In this document: positions 34,253 to 48,117 of the stretch, one piece after another
How the letters are laid out: each line of letters opens with the position of its first letter
Position numbering within the stretch: the stretch's first letter is position 1
NCBI RefSeq assembly: GCF_002847445.1
Contig: NZ_CP025430.1
Span: 1,178,001 to 1,242,000, forward strand
Length of the DNA: 64,000 bases
DNA from: Paracoccus zhejiangensis
GTDB taxonomy: Bacteria > Pseudomonadota > Alphaproteobacteria > Rhodobacterales > Rhodobacteraceae
Direction: 5' to 3'
Notes under the pieces: generated by a model
The model's input: the letters and a program-made list of their open reading frames with translations, nothing else
Database searches by the model: none
Told to the model about the DNA's origin: nothing
Made by a program: the position numbers and the translations under genes

Positions 34253-35455
34253 TCAGGCGCGCTTGGCCTTCAGCGCCGCGACGCCCGGCAGTTCCTTGCC
34301 TTCCATCCACTCGAGGAAAGCACCGCCTGCCGTTGAAATGAAGGTGAAGTCATCGGCCACTCCGGCGCGGTTCAGGGCCGCGACCGTATCACCGCCCCCC
34401 GCGACCGAAACCAGCGTGCCGGCCTTGGTTGCCTCGGCCGCCGCCTGCGCCGCGGCATTGGTGGCGCGGTCGAAGGGGGCAATCTCGAAGGCGCCAAGCG
34501 GGCCGTTCCAGATCAGCGTCTTGCAGCGGGTGAAGAGATCACGGATCGCCGCTACGGTCTCGGGTCCAGCGTCGAGGATCATCGCATCGGCCGGGCATTG
34601 ATCGACTGGCAGCACCTCGTTCTCGGCACCTTCCTTGAACTCGCGCGCCACCACGATATCCACCGGCAGATGGATGGTGCAGCCGGTGCTTTCGGCTTTC
34701 TCCAGGATCTCGCGGGCGGTGTCGGCCATGTCGCGCTCGGCCAGCGACTTGCCGACCTCGATGTCCTTTGCGACCAGGAAGGTATTGGCCATGCCGCCGC
34801 CGATCACCAGATGATCGACCTTCTCGATCAGGTTCGACAAGAGTTCCAGCTTGGTCGAGACCTTGGCCCCGCCGACCACGGCCACCACCGGACGCTCGGG
34901 CTTGCCAAGCGCCGCATCCAGCGCCTTCAGTTCTTCCTCCATCAGCCGCCCGGCACCGGCCTGCATCAGCCGCGCCAGACCCTCGGTCGAGGCATGGGCG
35001 CGGTGCGCTGCCGAGAAGGCGTCGTTGACATAGACCTGCCCCAGCGCGCCAAGCGAGGCGGCGAAGGTGGCGTCGTTCTTTTCCTCGCCCTCGTAGAAGC
35101 GGGTGTTCTCCAGCAGCGCCACATCGCCCGGCTGCAGCGCAGCGACCGCGCGCTTGGCGGTGCCGCCGATGGCCTCCTCGACGAAGACCACGCTCTGCCC
35201 CAGCGCGGCTTCCAGCGCCGGCACCACTTGCTTGAGGCTCATGCTGTCGACGCGCTTGCCCTTGGGACGGTCGAAATGCGCCAGCAGCACCGGGATGCCG
35301 CCCTTCTGCTGAATGTCCTTGATGGTCGGCACGATGCGGTCGATGCGGGTCGTGTCGCTGACCTTGCCGTTCTCGACCGGCACGTTCAGGTCCACCCGGG
35401 TCAGCACGACCTTGTCGTCCAGATCCAGGTCATCGATGGTGTTGAAGTCAGCCAT
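34253..35455 (-). CDS. pgk: Phosphoglycerate kinase
   Basis: A 400-residue cytoplasmic enzyme transferring phosphate between 1,3-bisphosphoglycerate and ADP. It has the N-terminal substrate signature [18 protein letters not shown], the arginine-rich RIDRIVPT, the [11 protein letters not shown] loop and the nucleotide motifs WNGPLGAFE and GGGDTVAAL. It is complete and of standard length. It reads toward the aldolase, with the terminator at 34195-34228 behind its stop. A cyclophilin gene reads divergently 170 bp from its start. Confidence 0.96.
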   Translation of the reverse strand: MADFNTIDDLDLDDKVVLTRVDLNVPVENGKVSDTTRIDRIVPTIKDIQQKGGIPVLLAHFDRPKGKRVDSMSLKQVVPALEAALGQSVVFVEEAIGGTAKRAVAALQPGDVALLENTRFYEGEEKNDATFAASLGALGQVYVNDAFSAAHRAHASTEGLARLMQAGAGRLMEEELKALDAALGKPERPVVAVVGGAKVSTKLELLSNLIEKVDHLVIGGGMANTFLVAKDIEVGKSLAERDMADTAREILEKAESTGCTIHLPVDIVVAREFKEGAENEVLPVDQCPADAMILDAGPETVAAIRDLFTRCKTLIWNGPLGAFEIAPFDRATNAAAQAAAEATKAGTLVSVAGGGDTVAALNRAGVADDFTFISTAGGAFLEWMEGKELPGVAALKAKRA

Positions 35456-35624
35456 GGTCGATCCTCTTGAACACGAATGCGATGGTTAGTTGCCGGGCTT
35501 GTCCCGCAAGTTGACAATCTCGTCAACCGGAACCCCGCATTGAACGCCGAACGGTGGTTCCGCGTTGCTCTTTCATCCGGTGACGCCTATCTGCGTTGCC
35601 ATGTCCAACCTGAAGGAGGGCCTC

Positions 35625-36123
35625 ATGGCCGAGATCAAGGATCCCGAGAACACCATCATCATCACGCTGAAGGATGGTCCCGTGACCATCGAGCTGCTGC
35701 CGGATGTTGCGCCCAAGCACGCCGAGCGGATGAAGGAACTGGCCCGCGCCGGTCACTATGACAACGTGGCCTTCCACCGGGTGATCGACGGCTTCATGGC
35801 CCAGACCGGCGACGTGCAGCACGCCAACATGGAAAAGAACTACAATCCGGGCCGTTCGGGCACCGGTGGTTCGGACCTGCCGGATCTGCCCGCCGAGTTC
35901 TCCAAGCTGCCCCACTCGCGCGGCACGCTGGGGGCGGCGCGCTCGTCGAACCCGAACAGCGCCAACAGCCAGTTCTTCATCAACTTCAAGGACAATGACT
36001 TCCTGAACGGGCAGTACACCGTTTACGGCCGGGTCATCGACGGCATGGAGCATGTCGACAAGATCGCCCGGGGCGAGCCGCCTGCGAACCCCGACCGGAT
36101 GATCTCGGTCAAGGTTGCCGCCG

Positions 36124-36131
<8 letters not shown>
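35625..36131 (+). CDS. Peptidyl-prolyl cis-trans isomerase, cyclophilin type (cytoplasmic)
   Basis: A 168-residue cyclophilin catalysing proline isomerisation during protein folding. It has the active-site motif FHRVIDGFMAQTGD and the core NSANSQFFINF. There is no signal peptide when started at ATG 35625, which has GAAGGAGG 7 bp upstream. An upstream in-frame ATG would add about 20 residues without a better site. The last codons overlap the start of a second, exported cyclophilin gene by 8 bases. Confidence 0.93.
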
Positions 36132-36723
<592 letters not shown>

Positions 36724-36749
36724 TCGGCCCTGCCAGAGCGACACATGAA

Positions 36750-36778
36750 GGCCCGCCGGTCCATCCGGCGGGCCTTTT
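36750..36778 (+). terminator. Rho-independent terminator after the cyclophilin pair
   Basis: GGCCCGCCGG (36750-36759) pairs with CCGGCGGGCC (36765-36774) around TCCAT and is followed by TTTT. Confidence 0.9.
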
Positions 36779-36906
36779 CCGTCGGGCGATCCGTGTGCGA
36801 CGCGCGATCTGCCCGGATTTGCGGCAGAATTCACTCGATCCTCGGTTGACGGCATCACAGCCCGACAACTACCTGAGACAATCGTAAAGATTCAGGGAGC
36901 CCAGGG

Positions 36907-38091
36907 ATGAGCCTGACCGATCGCCTCACCTCGGAATTGCAGCAGATCCGCAGCGATGGCCTTTTCAAGACCGAGCGTGTCATCACCTCGATGCAGGCCG
37001 GGCGCATCGAGGTGCAGCCGGACCGCGAGGTGCTGAACTTCTGCGCCAACAACTACCTTGGCCTCGCCGACCATCCCGACCTGATCGCCGCCGGCCATGC
37101 CGCGCTCGACCGCTATGGCTATGGCATGGCCTCGGTCCGCTTCATCTGCGGCACGCAGGAGGAGCATAAGGCACTCGAGGCGCGCATCGCCGGGTTCCTG
37201 GGCACCGAGGACGCGATCCTCTTCTCCTCCTGCTTCGATGCGAATACCGGCCTTTTCGAAACCATCCTCGGCCCCGAGGATGCGATCATCTCGGACGCGC
37301 TGAACCATGCCTCGATCATCGACGGGGTGCGGCTCTGCAAGGCGCAGCGCCACCGCTATGCCAACAACGACATGGCCGAGCTGGAAGCCTGCCTGGTCGC
37401 CGCCAAGGAGGCGCGCAACCGGCTGATCGTGACCGACGGCGTCTTCTCGATGGACGGGGTGATCGCCGATCTGCCGGCGATCTGCGACCTGGCCGAGCGC
37501 TATGACGCGACGGTGGTGGTCGATGACAGCCACGCGGTCGGCCTGACCGGACCCGGCGGGCGCGGCACCCCTGCCCTGCACGGCGTCGCCGAGCGGGTAC
37601 AGATCCTCACCGGCACGCTTGGCAAGGCGCTTGGCGGCGCCTCGGGCGGCTATGTCGCGGGGCCTGCGCCGGTGATCGAGATGCTGCGCCAGCGCTCGCG
37701 CCCCTATCTCTTCTCGAACACGCTGGCCCCGGTCATCGCCGGCGCCTCGCTGACGGCACTGGACCTGATCGCGGCGGGCGACGACCTCAGGGCAAGGCTT
37801 GACGCCAATGCCGCCCGCTTCCGTGCCGAGATGGGGGCGGCGGGGTTTACCCTTGCGGGCCGGGGCCATCCGATCATCCCGGTGATGCTGGGCGACGCGC
37901 ATCTGGCGGCAGAGTTCGCGGCGGCGATGATGGCCCGCGGGGTCTATGTCACCGCCTTCTCCTTCCCCGTCGTCCCGCGCGGACAGGCCCGCATCCGCAC
38001 CCAGATGTCGGCCGGCCACAGCGAGGCCGACCTGTCGGCGGCCATCGCCGCATTCATCGAAACTGGTCGCGAGCTGAAGGTGATCCAATGA
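36907..38091 (+). CDS. kbl: Glycine C-acetyltransferase (2-amino-3-ketobutyrate CoA ligase)
   Basis: A 394-residue PLP enzyme of the alpha-oxoamine synthase family. It splits 2-amino-3-ketobutyrate with CoA into glycine and acetyl-CoA. Motifs: [28 protein letters not shown] and the PLP lysine in [13 protein letters not shown]. It overlaps tdh by 4 bases (ATGA), forming the two-step threonine degradation operon. The ribosome site is CAGGGAGCCCAGGG. It is complete and typical in length. Confidence 0.95.
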   Translation: MSLTDRLTSELQQIRSDGLFKTERVITSMQAGRIEVQPDREVLNFCANNYLGLADHPDLIAAGHAALDRYGYGMASVRFICGTQEEHKALEARIAGFLGTEDAILFSSCFDANTGLFETILGPEDAIISDALNHASIIDGVRLCKAQRHRYANNDMAELEACLVAAKEARNRLIVTDGVFSMDGVIADLPAICDLAERYDATVVVDDSHAVGLTGPGGRGTPALHGVAERVQILTGTLGKALGGASGGYVAGPAPVIEMLRQRSRPYLFSNTLAPVIAGASLTALDLIAAGDDLRARLDANAARFRAEMGAAGFTLAGRGHPIIPVMLGDAHLAAEFAAAMMARGVYVTAFSFPVVPRGQARIRTQMSAGHSEADLSAAIAAFIETGRELKVIQ

Positions 38092-39125
38092 GCAACATGA
38101 TGCGCGCGCTGGTCAAGTCGCGCCCCGAGCCCGGCCTGTGGATGGAAGAGGTTCCGGTTCCCGAGCCCGGCCCGAACGAGGTGCTGATCCGCGTCGGCAA
38201 AAGCGCGATCTGCGGCACCGACGTGCATATCTGGAACTGGGATGCCTGGGCCGCGAAGACCGTGCCCGTGCCGCTGGTGACCGGTCACGAGTTTTCGGGC
38301 GTCATCGCCGATACCGGCAGCGCCGTCTCCCGCTTCAAGCCGGGCCAGCGCGTCTCGGGCGAGGGTCACATCACCTGCGGTGCCTGCCGTAACTGCCGCG
38401 CCGGCCGTGGTCACCTGTGCCGCAATACGCTTGGGGTGGGCGTCCAGCGCGCCGGTTCCTTTGCCGAATACCTGTGCTTGCCGGAAAGCAACGTGGTGCC
38501 GATCCCCGACGACGTGCCCGACGAGATCGCGGCGATCTTCGACCCGTTCGGCAATGCCGTTCATACCGCGCTGAGCTTTGACTGCGTGGGCGAGGATGTA
38601 CTGGTGACGGGTGCCGGCCCGATCGGCATCATGGGCGCGCTGGTGGCGCAGCGCGCAGGCGCCCGCAAGGTGGTCATCACCGACATCAACCCGACCCGTC
38701 TGGATCTCGCGCGCAAGCTGGGTGTGCCCTATGCCATCGACACCAGCAGCGAGGACCTGCGCGAGGTGATGGCCCGGATCGGCATGACCGAGGGCTTCGA
38801 TATTGGCCTCGAAATGTCGGGCGCGGCACCCGCCTTCCGGCAGATGATCGACCTGATGAACAATGGCGGCAAGATCGCCATCCTGGGCATTGCGCCCACC
38901 GGCTTCGAGATCGACTGGAACAAGGTCATCTTCAAGATGCTGCATCTCAAGGGCATCTATGGCCGCGAGATGTACGAGACCTGGTACAAGATGATCGCCT
39001 TCGTCCAATCGGGCCTGGACCTGACGCCGCTGATCACCCACCGCCTGCCGATCGACGAGTTCGAGGCCGGGTTCGCCGCGATGCGCAAGGGCGAGGCCGG
39101 CAAGGTGGTGCTGGACTGGCTGTAA
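38088..39125 (+). CDS. tdh: L-threonine 3-dehydrogenase
   Basis: A 345-residue zinc-dependent medium-chain dehydrogenase oxidising L-threonine to 2-amino-3-ketobutyrate with NAD+. The catalytic zinc ligand is Cys42 ([12 protein letters not shown]) with GHEF (66-69). The structural zinc is held by Cys97, Cys100, Cys103 and Cys111. The cofactor loop is GAGPIGIMG. Its start is inside the kbl stop. The two enzymes pass the unstable ketobutyrate intermediate directly, which explains the tight coupling. Confidence 0.95.
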   Translation: MSNMMRALVKSRPEPGLWMEEVPVPEPGPNEVLIRVGKSAICGTDVHIWNWDAWAAKTVPVPLVTGHEFSGVIADTGSAVSRFKPGQRVSGEGHITCGACRNCRAGRGHLCRNTLGVGVQRAGSFAEYLCLPESNVVPIPDDVPDEIAAIFDPFGNAVHTALSFDCVGEDVLVTGAGPIGIMGALVAQRAGARKVVITDINPTRLDLARKLGVPYAIDTSSEDLREVMARIGMTEGFDIGLEMSGAAPAFRQMIDLMNNGGKIAILGIAPTGFEIDWNKVIFKMLHLKGIYGREMYETWYKMIAFVQSGLDLTPLITHRLPIDEFEAGFAAMRKGEAGKVVLDWL

Positions 39126-39230
39126 CGCCGCTGCCGCCCTCGGGCGGCCGCCCTCGTTCGGTGCCGATTTCGCGCCCGCCGTGTTGTTCGCACTTGCAGC
39201 ATTTCCATAACGCGCTATTCCTATGGGGTT

Positions 39231-41819
<2,589 letters not shown>

Positions 41820-42063
41820 GCCCGAAGCGGTCCTAAAATCGGGTGCAAATTGCTGATTCTCGCCAGTTATCGCCGTGAGGCTCGGCGAGATATCGCCAAT
41901 TCTGCGCTGCAGCATAGCGAAACCGGAACTCACCCATCTGTGCGCTAGATCGCCGGGCGCGCTTGCACCTATCCAGATCGTCGAAGTTCACCCGGTCATC
42001 TGCTCTGACCGGTTCCCGGGCCGCACCAGGCCCATCAATGTAAACGACGATACAGGTCCGATC

Positions 42064-42702
42064 ATGCACTCGCTGCTGCCAAAGCTGATGCGTAATTGTC
42101 TCTCTGTTGCGATTGTTTCCGCGGTTGTTGCGGGCTCGGCCAATGCCACTGGCCTGCCCTCTGTCTATTCTTCGGATGGTCAGGCGCTGCACGGAATCGC
42201 AGCGCCCATGGATATGCCGCGGCCCAAGCCGCTGCTTTATGTCGATGCCGAGCCGGTGCAGGTCGCCGGCGGGCCGGAGCAGGTCTACAAGACCCGCGCC
42301 ACCACCGCCTTCTCGGGCCGCGATCTCGATTGCATGGCCGAGGCTCTGTATTTCGAGGCCCGCGGCGAGGGTCGCCAGGGTCAGGCCGCCGTCGCCGAGG
42401 TGATCCTGAACCGCGTCGCCAGCGGCAAGTTCCCGAATTCGGTCTGCGGCGTCATCAACCAGCCGAGCCAGTTCAGCTACACGATCGGCGGTCGCAAGAC
42501 CATCCGCAGCAAGGCCGCCTATCTGCGCGTGCGGCAGGTGGCCGAGAACGCCCTTGCGGGCGGCACCGGCAACCTGACCGGCGGGGCGACCTATTTCCAC
42601 ACCCCTGCCGTGCGCCCGGCCTGGTCGCGCCGCTTCGAGCGCACCGTTCGCATCGGCCGCCACATTTTCTATCGCACCGGCCAGCGCATCGCCTCGAACT
42701 GA
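42064..42702 (+). CDS. SleB-type cell wall hydrolase
   Basis: A 212-residue exported peptidoglycan hydrolase, probably a lytic transglycosylase-type cortex-lytic relative. A signal peptide (residues about 1-28, ending AGSANA) precedes the hydrolase_2 domain, which has CMAEALYFEARGEGRQGQ (catalytic glutamate), AVAEVILNRVASGKFPNSVC and TYFHTPAVRPAWSR. I start at ATG 42064. The frame is open further upstream to 41875, but that part is not conserved in character and lacks a ribosome site. It stands alone between the PPDK-like gene and a bidirectional terminator. Confidence 0.87.
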   Translation: MHSLLPKLMRNCLSVAIVSAVVAGSANATGLPSVYSSDGQALHGIAAPMDMPRPKPLLYVDAEPVQVAGGPEQVYKTRATTAFSGRDLDCMAEALYFEARGEGRQGQAAVAEVILNRVASGKFPNSVCGVINQPSQFSYTIGGRKTIRSKAAYLRVRQVAENALAGGTGNLTGGATYFHTPAVRPAWSRRFERTVRIGRHIFYRTGQRIASN

Positions 42703-42736
42703 GGTTCGCGTCTGCGCATCCATCCTTGGATTATCA

Positions 42737-42764
42737 ACAAGGCGGGGCTTCGGTCCCGCCTTGT
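42737..42764. terminator. Bidirectional terminator between cell wall hydrolase and Na/Pi-like gene
   Basis: ACAAGGCGGG (42737-42746) pairs with CCCGCCTTGT (42755-42764) around GCTTCGGT, between two converging genes. The stem touches the stop codon of the minus-strand gene. Confidence 0.85.
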
Positions 42765-44413
42765 CAGTTTTGCGATCCCGCCTGCGCCCGCGGCGGCAGG
42801 GTGGTTTCCGTGGGCTTCAGCCGCGTCGCCTCCAGCTGGCCCTGCCGTTCCAGCACCGCATAGCCGACCGTCGCCAGTTTGCTGTTGATCTCTTTCACCG
42901 CCGCGATCAGCTCCAGATGCTGGTTGCTGGAACTGAGGCTGGTCAGGTTGCCCGAGCCGACCCGCTGCAGATGCCGGTTGCGGCTCTGCTGTTCCAGCCC
43001 CGTCACCCGCTGCTTGTGCAGCACCAGCTGCCGCGCCGCCTCCTCGTCCTCGGTCCAGAGCACGTTGCGCGCCAGCAGAAGGCCGGTATCCAGCGCCTCC
43101 ATCAGCCCGTCGATCTCGGCCGCGCCCTCGGCGGTGAAACGGTATTCACCGCTTTCGACCTGCTGGCGCACCTCGAGGAACTTGCCCGAGATCATGTCGC
43201 CGCAGCGTTCCAGCCGGATCGAGAACTCCAGCGCGTTTTGCACGTCGGCCGCCTGCCGCTCGGGCAGTTCCGGCAGGCCGGCAAAGGCGTTGCGGGTTTC
43301 GGCCAGCGCGGTGTTCAGCTGCCGCTCGGCCTCGCGCACGCCCTCGGCGTCGGGGGGATGGGCGATGGCCCGGGCGAACATGGTCGACAGGATCTCCAGC
43401 ATCCGGCCCACCTGCGTCTTCAGCGCCACCACGATCAGCGTCGGGTCCGAGGTATCGGCGGGAAGGGTGAAGCGGGCGTGGGCGCCGGTTACATCCCGAC
43501 GCTCGGCCCGCTGTGCCATACGCCGCGCCAAAGGGGCCAGGAGCAGCAGGAGGAAGTTGAACCCCAGATGCCCGCCCAGCATGGCGTCATGGGCGGAAAG
43601 CTCGACCTGCCCCGCCAGTTGCGCGCCAGCCAGCGCCAGCCCGGCGGTCAGCACCACGCCCAATCCGCAGCGCAAGCTCGCCACGATGCGGGCAACGGCC
43701 AGCCCCGGCCCGGCCTCGTTCCTCAGAAGCCACAGCGGCAACAGCGCGCTGCCCAGGTTGCAGCCGAGCACGAAGCCCAGCCCCGCGACCGGCCCCAGCG
43801 CCCCATGCGCGGCGAAGGCGAGGCCGGTCAGGATGGCGGCGAGGCTGGAATGCATCAACAGCGTCAGCACCAGCCCGCAGATCGCCGCCGTCACCGGATC
43901 GGCATTCAGCGAGGCGATCACCCCGCTGGCGTTCTGCAGCGCCTGCAACGGCTCGACCGCCTCGCGGATCAGCCGCAGCGACAGGAAGATCAGCCCAAGG
44001 CCAAGGATCACCCGGCCGATATTCCGCCGCCCGGCCTCGGCCGAATTGAGATAAAGCCAGCCACCGACGACCAGAAGCAGCGGCCCGATGGCGCTGATCG
44101 GCAGGGTCAGCACCTGCACCGCCAAGGCCGAACCCAGATCGGCCCCCATCGCCAGCAGCACCGCCGAGACCATCGGAATGGTATTGCTACCCACCAGCCC
44201 CGCCGCCATCAACATCACCACTGTGGCGCCCTGCAGCACGAAACCCAGGACCCCGCCCTTGGCCAGCAGCGACAGCGTGCCGGCGCTATCGCGCAGCCGG
44301 GTCTGCAAGCCGCCGCCCCATTGCCGCTCGATCCCCACGCGCATGAAGCGCACGGCGAAAAGCAGCAGCAAGGCGCCGCTGAACAGGTGGATGATGAAGG
44401 ACAGGATCTGCAT
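42764..44413 (-). CDS. Na/Pi-cotransporter-like membrane protein with PhoU-type tail
   Basis: A 549-residue protein. Two repeated membrane halves occupy about residues 1-310 and a helical PhoU-like cytoplasmic tail occupies about 330-530. This is the architecture of NptA/YjbB-type phosphate exporters. The usual QSSSA motifs of the membrane repeats are altered to LQGATVV in the first repeat and MHSSLAA in the second, so transport of phosphate is uncertain. The tail contains LERCGDMISGKFLEV, which resembles the PhoU metal-binding E/D helices. It is single, with its promoter in the 135-bp gap before folB. Confidence 0.75.
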   Translation of the reverse strand: MQILSFIIHLFSGALLLLFAVRFMRVGIERQWGGGLQTRLRDSAGTLSLLAKGGVLGFVLQGATVVMLMAAGLVGSNTIPMVSAVLLAMGADLGSALAVQVLTLPISAIGPLLLVVGGWLYLNSAEAGRRNIGRVILGLGLIFLSLRLIREAVEPLQALQNASGVIASLNADPVTAAICGLVLTLLMHSSLAAILTGLAFAAHGALGPVAGLGFVLGCNLGSALLPLWLLRNEAGPGLAVARIVASLRCGLGVVLTAGLALAGAQLAGQVELSAHDAMLGGHLGFNFLLLLLAPLARRMAQRAERRDVTGAHARFTLPADTSDPTLIVVALKTQVGRMLEILSTMFARAIAHPPDAEGVREAERQLNTALAETRNAFAGLPELPERQAADVQNALEFSIRLERCGDMISGKFLEVRQQVESGEYRFTAEGAAEIDGLMEALDTGLLLARNVLWTEDEEAARQLVLHKQRVTGLEQQSRNRHLQRVGSGNLTSLSSSNQHLELIAAVKEINSKLATVGYAVLERQGQLEATRLKPTETTLPPRAQAGSQN

Positions 44414-44548
44414 CGGGTACTCGGACTTGGAACGGTCAAGGTAACAGGAAACCGTTTGTAATCGGTTGACGCGGGAATACCAGCGCCCCAGCCGTCAGTA
44501 GGCCCGATCCCCCTTGCGCGGGGCAGGAATTGCCGGATAACGGGGCGC

Positions 44549-45337
44549 ATGGATCATCCCGACCGCCTTCACCTGCGCGATTACCTCGTCAGTGCCGATA
44601 TCGGTGCTTTCCAGTCCGAGCGCGGCCAGACACAACGCCTGCGCTTCAACCTGACCGTGGAACTGGGCCAGCCGGTCTCGGGGGCCGGCGATCAGGTGGA
44701 TGAAATCCTCTCCTATGACGTGCTGACCGATGCGGTCGCCGCCGGTCTGTCCGATCGGCGTTACAACCTGCTCGAGACGCTGGCCGAGAAGATCGCCGCC
44801 GAGGCGCTGGCCCATCCCCGCGCCGCCAAGATCGACGTGACGATCGAGAAGCTCGACCGGGTGCCGGGCGCGCTTGGCCTGTCGATCACCCGCCAGAAGG
44901 GCCGGGTCGCCGCCGAGCCGACAGCACTTCGGCCCGTGGTGATCCATCTCGGCACTGATCGGTCGCTGGCCCCGCCTGCCGGGGCCGTGATCGTGCCCGC
45001 CGCTCCGGGTCTGCCACTGCCGGCAACGGGAGATCCGCGCCGGATCGCGCTTCTGGCGCTGGATCAGGCGGCATGGGCGCTGGCCGGGCGGCTGGGGCTC
45101 GATGTCTCGGATAGTCGCACTGAGATGGACTGGTCCATCGCCAATGGCTTGCCCACGGTCTGGGCCCCCTATCGCATGGTGGCCGACGAGATAGCACTTG
45201 ATGCCGATCCGCTGGCCCTGTCCCTCTGGCTGGCCGGGCGGCTGAATGCCGAGCGGCTGGACCTCGCCCTGGCCGACGGCGCGCCCTTGCCCGACGCCCC
45301 CGCCGGCTCTGACCTCATCATCTCCCGCCTGCCATGA
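44549..45337 (+). CDS. folB: Dihydroneopterin aldolase with C-terminal extension
   Basis: Residues 1-120 form the FolB domain (LHLRDYLVSADIGAFQSERG, then ILSYDVLTDAV, YNLLETLAEKIA and IEKLDRVPGALGLSITR). It splits dihydroneopterin in folate synthesis. Residues about 121-262 are an extension without a family I can name, containing a stretch WSIANGLPTVWAPYRMVADE. The gene overlaps folP by 4 bases (ATGA) and is followed by glmM. A single-domain FolB is normally about 120 residues, so the extension doubles its size. Confidence 0.85.
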   Translation: MDHPDRLHLRDYLVSADIGAFQSERGQTQRLRFNLTVELGQPVSGAGDQVDEILSYDVLTDAVAAGLSDRRYNLLETLAEKIAAEALAHPRAAKIDVTIEKLDRVPGALGLSITRQKGRVAAEPTALRPVVIHLGTDRSLAPPAGAVIVPAAPGLPLPATGDPRRIALLALDQAAWALAGRLGLDVSDSRTEMDWSIANGLPTVWAPYRMVADEIALDADPLALSLWLAGRLNAERLDLALADGAPLPDAPAGSDLIISRLP

Positions 45338-46323
45338 CCGGACCGCTCTATTACCGCCCGATCCCCGCGCCCCTGACCGGGCGCTGGTCGCTGGCCGGCG
45401 GCTGGACCCGCTTCTCGCAGGTGGAAATCCTCCAGCGTGGTGCCGCGCCCCGGATCAGCGATACGGCCCCGGACGAGGTAATCGCGGCGCTCACCGCCCC
45501 GCGCGCGCCAATCCTTGGCCTTGCCCTCGACCGCCCGAAACTGATGGGCATCATCAACGCCACGCCCGACAGCTTCTCGGATGGCGGTGCCTATGAACCC
45601 GGTGCGCAGGCGCAGGCACTGATCGATCAGGGTGCCGACATTCTGGATATCGGCGGCGAATCCACCCGGCCCGGCGCGGCAGAGATGCCGCAGGATCGGG
45701 AACTGGCCCGCATCCTGCCGGTTATCGCGGCGGCGTGGGGCCGCGCGCCGATCTCGGTCGATACCCGCAAGGCGGGCGTGGCGCGGGCGGCGCTGGACGC
45801 CGGTGCGGGCATGGTCAACGATGTCTCGGGCTTCGATTTCGACCCTGCTTTGCCCGGCCTTGTGGCCGAGACCGGCGTTCCGGTCTGCCTGATGCACGCG
45901 CAGGGCCTGCCCGAGACCATGCAGGACGATCCGCGTTATGGGGATGTGCTTCTGGATGTCTATGACGCGCTCGAGGCGCGGATAGACCGGGCGGTTCAGG
46001 CGGGTATTCGCCGCGACCGGATCGTGATCGATCCGGGCATTGGATTTGGCAAGACCGAGGCGCATAATCTCGCCATCCTGCGGCGCATCTCGCTGTTTCA
46101 CGCCCTGGGTTGCCCGATCCTTCTGGGCGTCTCGCGCAAGCGTTTCATCGGCACCGTCGGCGGGGCCGAGGTGGCGGCGGATCGCGGGCCGGGCACCCTG
46201 GCGCTGACCATCGAGGCGCTGGCGCAGGGGATACAGATTCACCGCGTCCATGACGTGGCCATGATAAAACAGGGACTACGGCTTTGGGCAGCCGTCAACG
46301 AGAACAGGGCAGAACAAGAATGA
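45334..46323 (+). CDS. folP: Dihydropteroate synthase
   Basis: A 329-residue TIM-barrel enzyme joining 6-hydroxymethyl-dihydropterin pyrophosphate to p-aminobenzoate (the sulfonamide target). Signatures: [33 protein letters not shown] and the C-terminal GVSRKRFIG. About 65 extra N-terminal residues precede the conserved core. The start overlaps folB, and its stop overlaps the glmM start (ATGA), so folB, folP and glmM form a coupled operon. Confidence 0.93.
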   Translation: MTGPLYYRPIPAPLTGRWSLAGGWTRFSQVEILQRGAAPRISDTAPDEVIAALTAPRAPILGLALDRPKLMGIINATPDSFSDGGAYEPGAQAQALIDQGADILDIGGESTRPGAAEMPQDRELARILPVIAAAWGRAPISVDTRKAGVARAALDAGAGMVNDVSGFDFDPALPGLVAETGVPVCLMHAQGLPETMQDDPRYGDVLLDVYDALEARIDRAVQAGIRRDRIVIDPGIGFGKTEAHNLAILRRISLFHALGCPILLGVSRKRFIGTVGGAEVAADRGPGTLALTIEALAQGIQIHRVHDVAMIKQGLRLWAAVNENRAEQE

Positions 46324-47663
46324 GCAGAAAGCTTTTCGGAACCGACGGCGTCAGGGGCCGCGCGAATACCTTTCCCATGACCGCCGAGATGGCGCTGCGA
46401 CTTGGCGCCGCCGCCGGCCGCTATTTCCGCCGCGACGGGCGCAACGGCCACCGCGTGGTGATCGGCAAGGACACGCGCCTGTCGGGCTACATGATCGAGA
46501 ACGCGCTGACCGCCGGGCTGACCTCGACCGGGATGAACGTGCTGCTTCTAGGCCCGGTGCCGACCCCGGCAGTGGGATTCCTCACCCGCTCGATGCGGGC
46601 GGATGTGGGGATCATGATCTCGGCCAGCCACAATCCGGCGGCGGATAATGGCATCAAGTTCTTTGGCCCCGACGGGTTCAAGCTGTCCGACGAAGCCGAG
46701 GCCGAGATCGAGCGCATCGTCGCCGGCAGCTTCGATCTGGCGCAGCCGCAGAATATCGGGCGCGCCAAGCGCATCGATGACGGGCGCGGGCGCTATGTCG
46801 AATATGCCAAGACCACCTTCCCCACCGGCCAGCGGCTGGACGGGCTGAAAGTGGTGGTCGATTGCGCCAATGGCGCGGCCTATCGCGCCGCCCCTGATGT
46901 GCTGTGGGAACTGGGCGCCGAGGTGATCCCGGTCGGCGTCGAGCCGAACGGCCTCAACATCAACGAGGGTTGCGGCAGCACCCATCCCGAGGCTTGTGCC
47001 GATGCGGTGCTGAAACATGGCGCCGATCTAGGCATCAGCCTTGACGGCGATGCCGACCGGGTGGCGATCATCGACGAGAAGGGCCGCCTGGCCGATGGCG
47101 ACCAGATCATGGCGCTGCTGGCGAGCCGTTGGGCCGAGGAGGGCCGGCTGAAGGGCGGCGCGCTGGTGGCGACCGTCATGTCCAATCTGGGCCTCGAACG
47201 CTATCTGCAGGGGCGCGGTTTGCGGCTCGAGCGGACCAAGGTCGGCGACCGCTATGTGGTCGAGCGGATGCGCGGTCAGGGCTTCAACCTCGGCGGCGAG
47301 CAGTCGGGCCATATCGTCATGACCGATTACGCCACCACCGGCGACGGGTTGATCGCGGGTCTGCAATTCCTCGCCGCGATGGCCGATAGCGGCCAACCCG
47401 CCAGTCAGTTGGTCAGCCAGTTCGACCCGGTGCCGCAATTGCTGAAGAACGTGCGTTACGCCGCCGGGGCCGATCCCTTGTCGACCGAGCCGGTCAAGGC
47501 AGTGATCGCCGAGGCTGAACGCCGGCTGAACGGCTCGGGCCGGGTGCTGATCCGCAAGTCGGGCACCGAGCCGCTGATCAGGGTCATGGCCGAGGCCGAG
47601 GACGAGACCATGCTGCGCGAGGTCGTGGACGGTATCGTCGCCGCCGTCGAAAAGGCGGCCTAA
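46320..47663 (+). CDS. glmM: Phosphoglucosamine mutase
   Basis: A 447-residue enzyme converting glucosamine 6-phosphate to glucosamine 1-phosphate for UDP-GlcNAc (peptidoglycan and LPS) synthesis. It has LFGTDGVRG, the phosphoserine loop ISASHNP (Ser103), the metal site DGDADR and the phosphate-binding [11 protein letters not shown] start at ATG 46320, which overlaps the folP stop by 4 bases; a GTG at 46284 is inside folP. The folP-glmM linkage is widespread in bacteria. Confidence 0.95.
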   Translation: MSRKLFGTDGVRGRANTFPMTAEMALRLGAAAGRYFRRDGRNGHRVVIGKDTRLSGYMIENALTAGLTSTGMNVLLLGPVPTPAVGFLTRSMRADVGIMISASHNPAADNGIKFFGPDGFKLSDEAEAEIERIVAGSFDLAQPQNIGRAKRIDDGRGRYVEYAKTTFPTGQRLDGLKVVVDCANGAAYRAAPDVLWELGAEVIPVGVEPNGLNINEGCGSTHPEACADAVLKHGADLGISLDGDADRVAIIDEKGRLADGDQIMALLASRWAEEGRLKGGALVATVMSNLGLERYLQGRGLRLERTKVGDRYVVERMRGQGFNLGGEQSGHIVMTDYATTGDGLIAGLQFLAAMADSGQPASQLVSQFDPVPQLLKNVRYAAGADPLSTEPVKAVIAEAERRLNGSGRVLIRKSGTEPLIRVMAEAEDETMLREVVDGIVAAVEKAA

Positions 47664-48115
47664 AGCGGGCGGTTGTAGCGGATGAAGGGCGACCTCACCG
47701 CCACGCGATCATAGAGCATACGGCCGGGATAGTTGTTCTCGGCCGTCAGCCAGTAGACCGCGGGAACGCCCTTCGCGTCCGCTGCCGCGTAGACCGCCTC
47801 GATCAGTGCGCGCGCGACGCCCTTGCCGCGCGCTTCAGGGGCGGTGAACAGATCCTGCAGATAGCAGACCCCTTCCGGACGCCAGAGATTGGGGTGAAAG
47901 ACGTAATGCGTCAGTCCCAGCAGTTGGCCGTCCTCCTCGGCCACCAGCCCATGAAAATCGTGCGGATCGCCCGCGAGCAGCCGCTCGAAAGCCGCATCGA
48001 AAAAGGATTGCGGCAGGTCGGGGCGTTCGTAGAACCGCTGATAACCGTCATAAAGCACCTGCCACTCTGCCTTGTCGGCAGCTGTGACCGGCCGGACTGT
48101 CACCTCCATCGCCAA
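47660..48115 (-). CDS. GNAT-family N-acetyltransferase
   Basis: A 151-residue acetyl-CoA-dependent transferase. The acetyl-CoA binding motif A is [20 protein letters not shown], preceded by the usual strand ([20 protein letters not shown]). The C-terminal [19 protein letters not shown] contains the family's N-x-x-A/G-x-x-L-Y pattern. The acceptor is unknown. Its 3' end overlaps the glmM stop on the opposite strand by 4 bases, and it begins 3 bp after the MoxR gene stop on the same strand. Confidence 0.88.
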   Translation of the reverse strand: MAMEVTVRPVTAADKAEWQVLYDGYQRFYERPDLPQSFFDAAFERLLAGDPHDFHGLVAEEDGQLLGLTHYVFHPNLWRPEGVCYLQDLFTAPEARGKGVARALIEAVYAAADAKGVPAVYWLTAENNYPGRMLYDRVAVRSPFIRYNRPL

Positions 48116-48117
48116 GT

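Noticed and set aside
36779..36906. Glycine riboswitch before kbl
   Set aside because: No tandem aptamer core can be drawn in 128 bases; the terminator there belongs to the cyclophilin pair.
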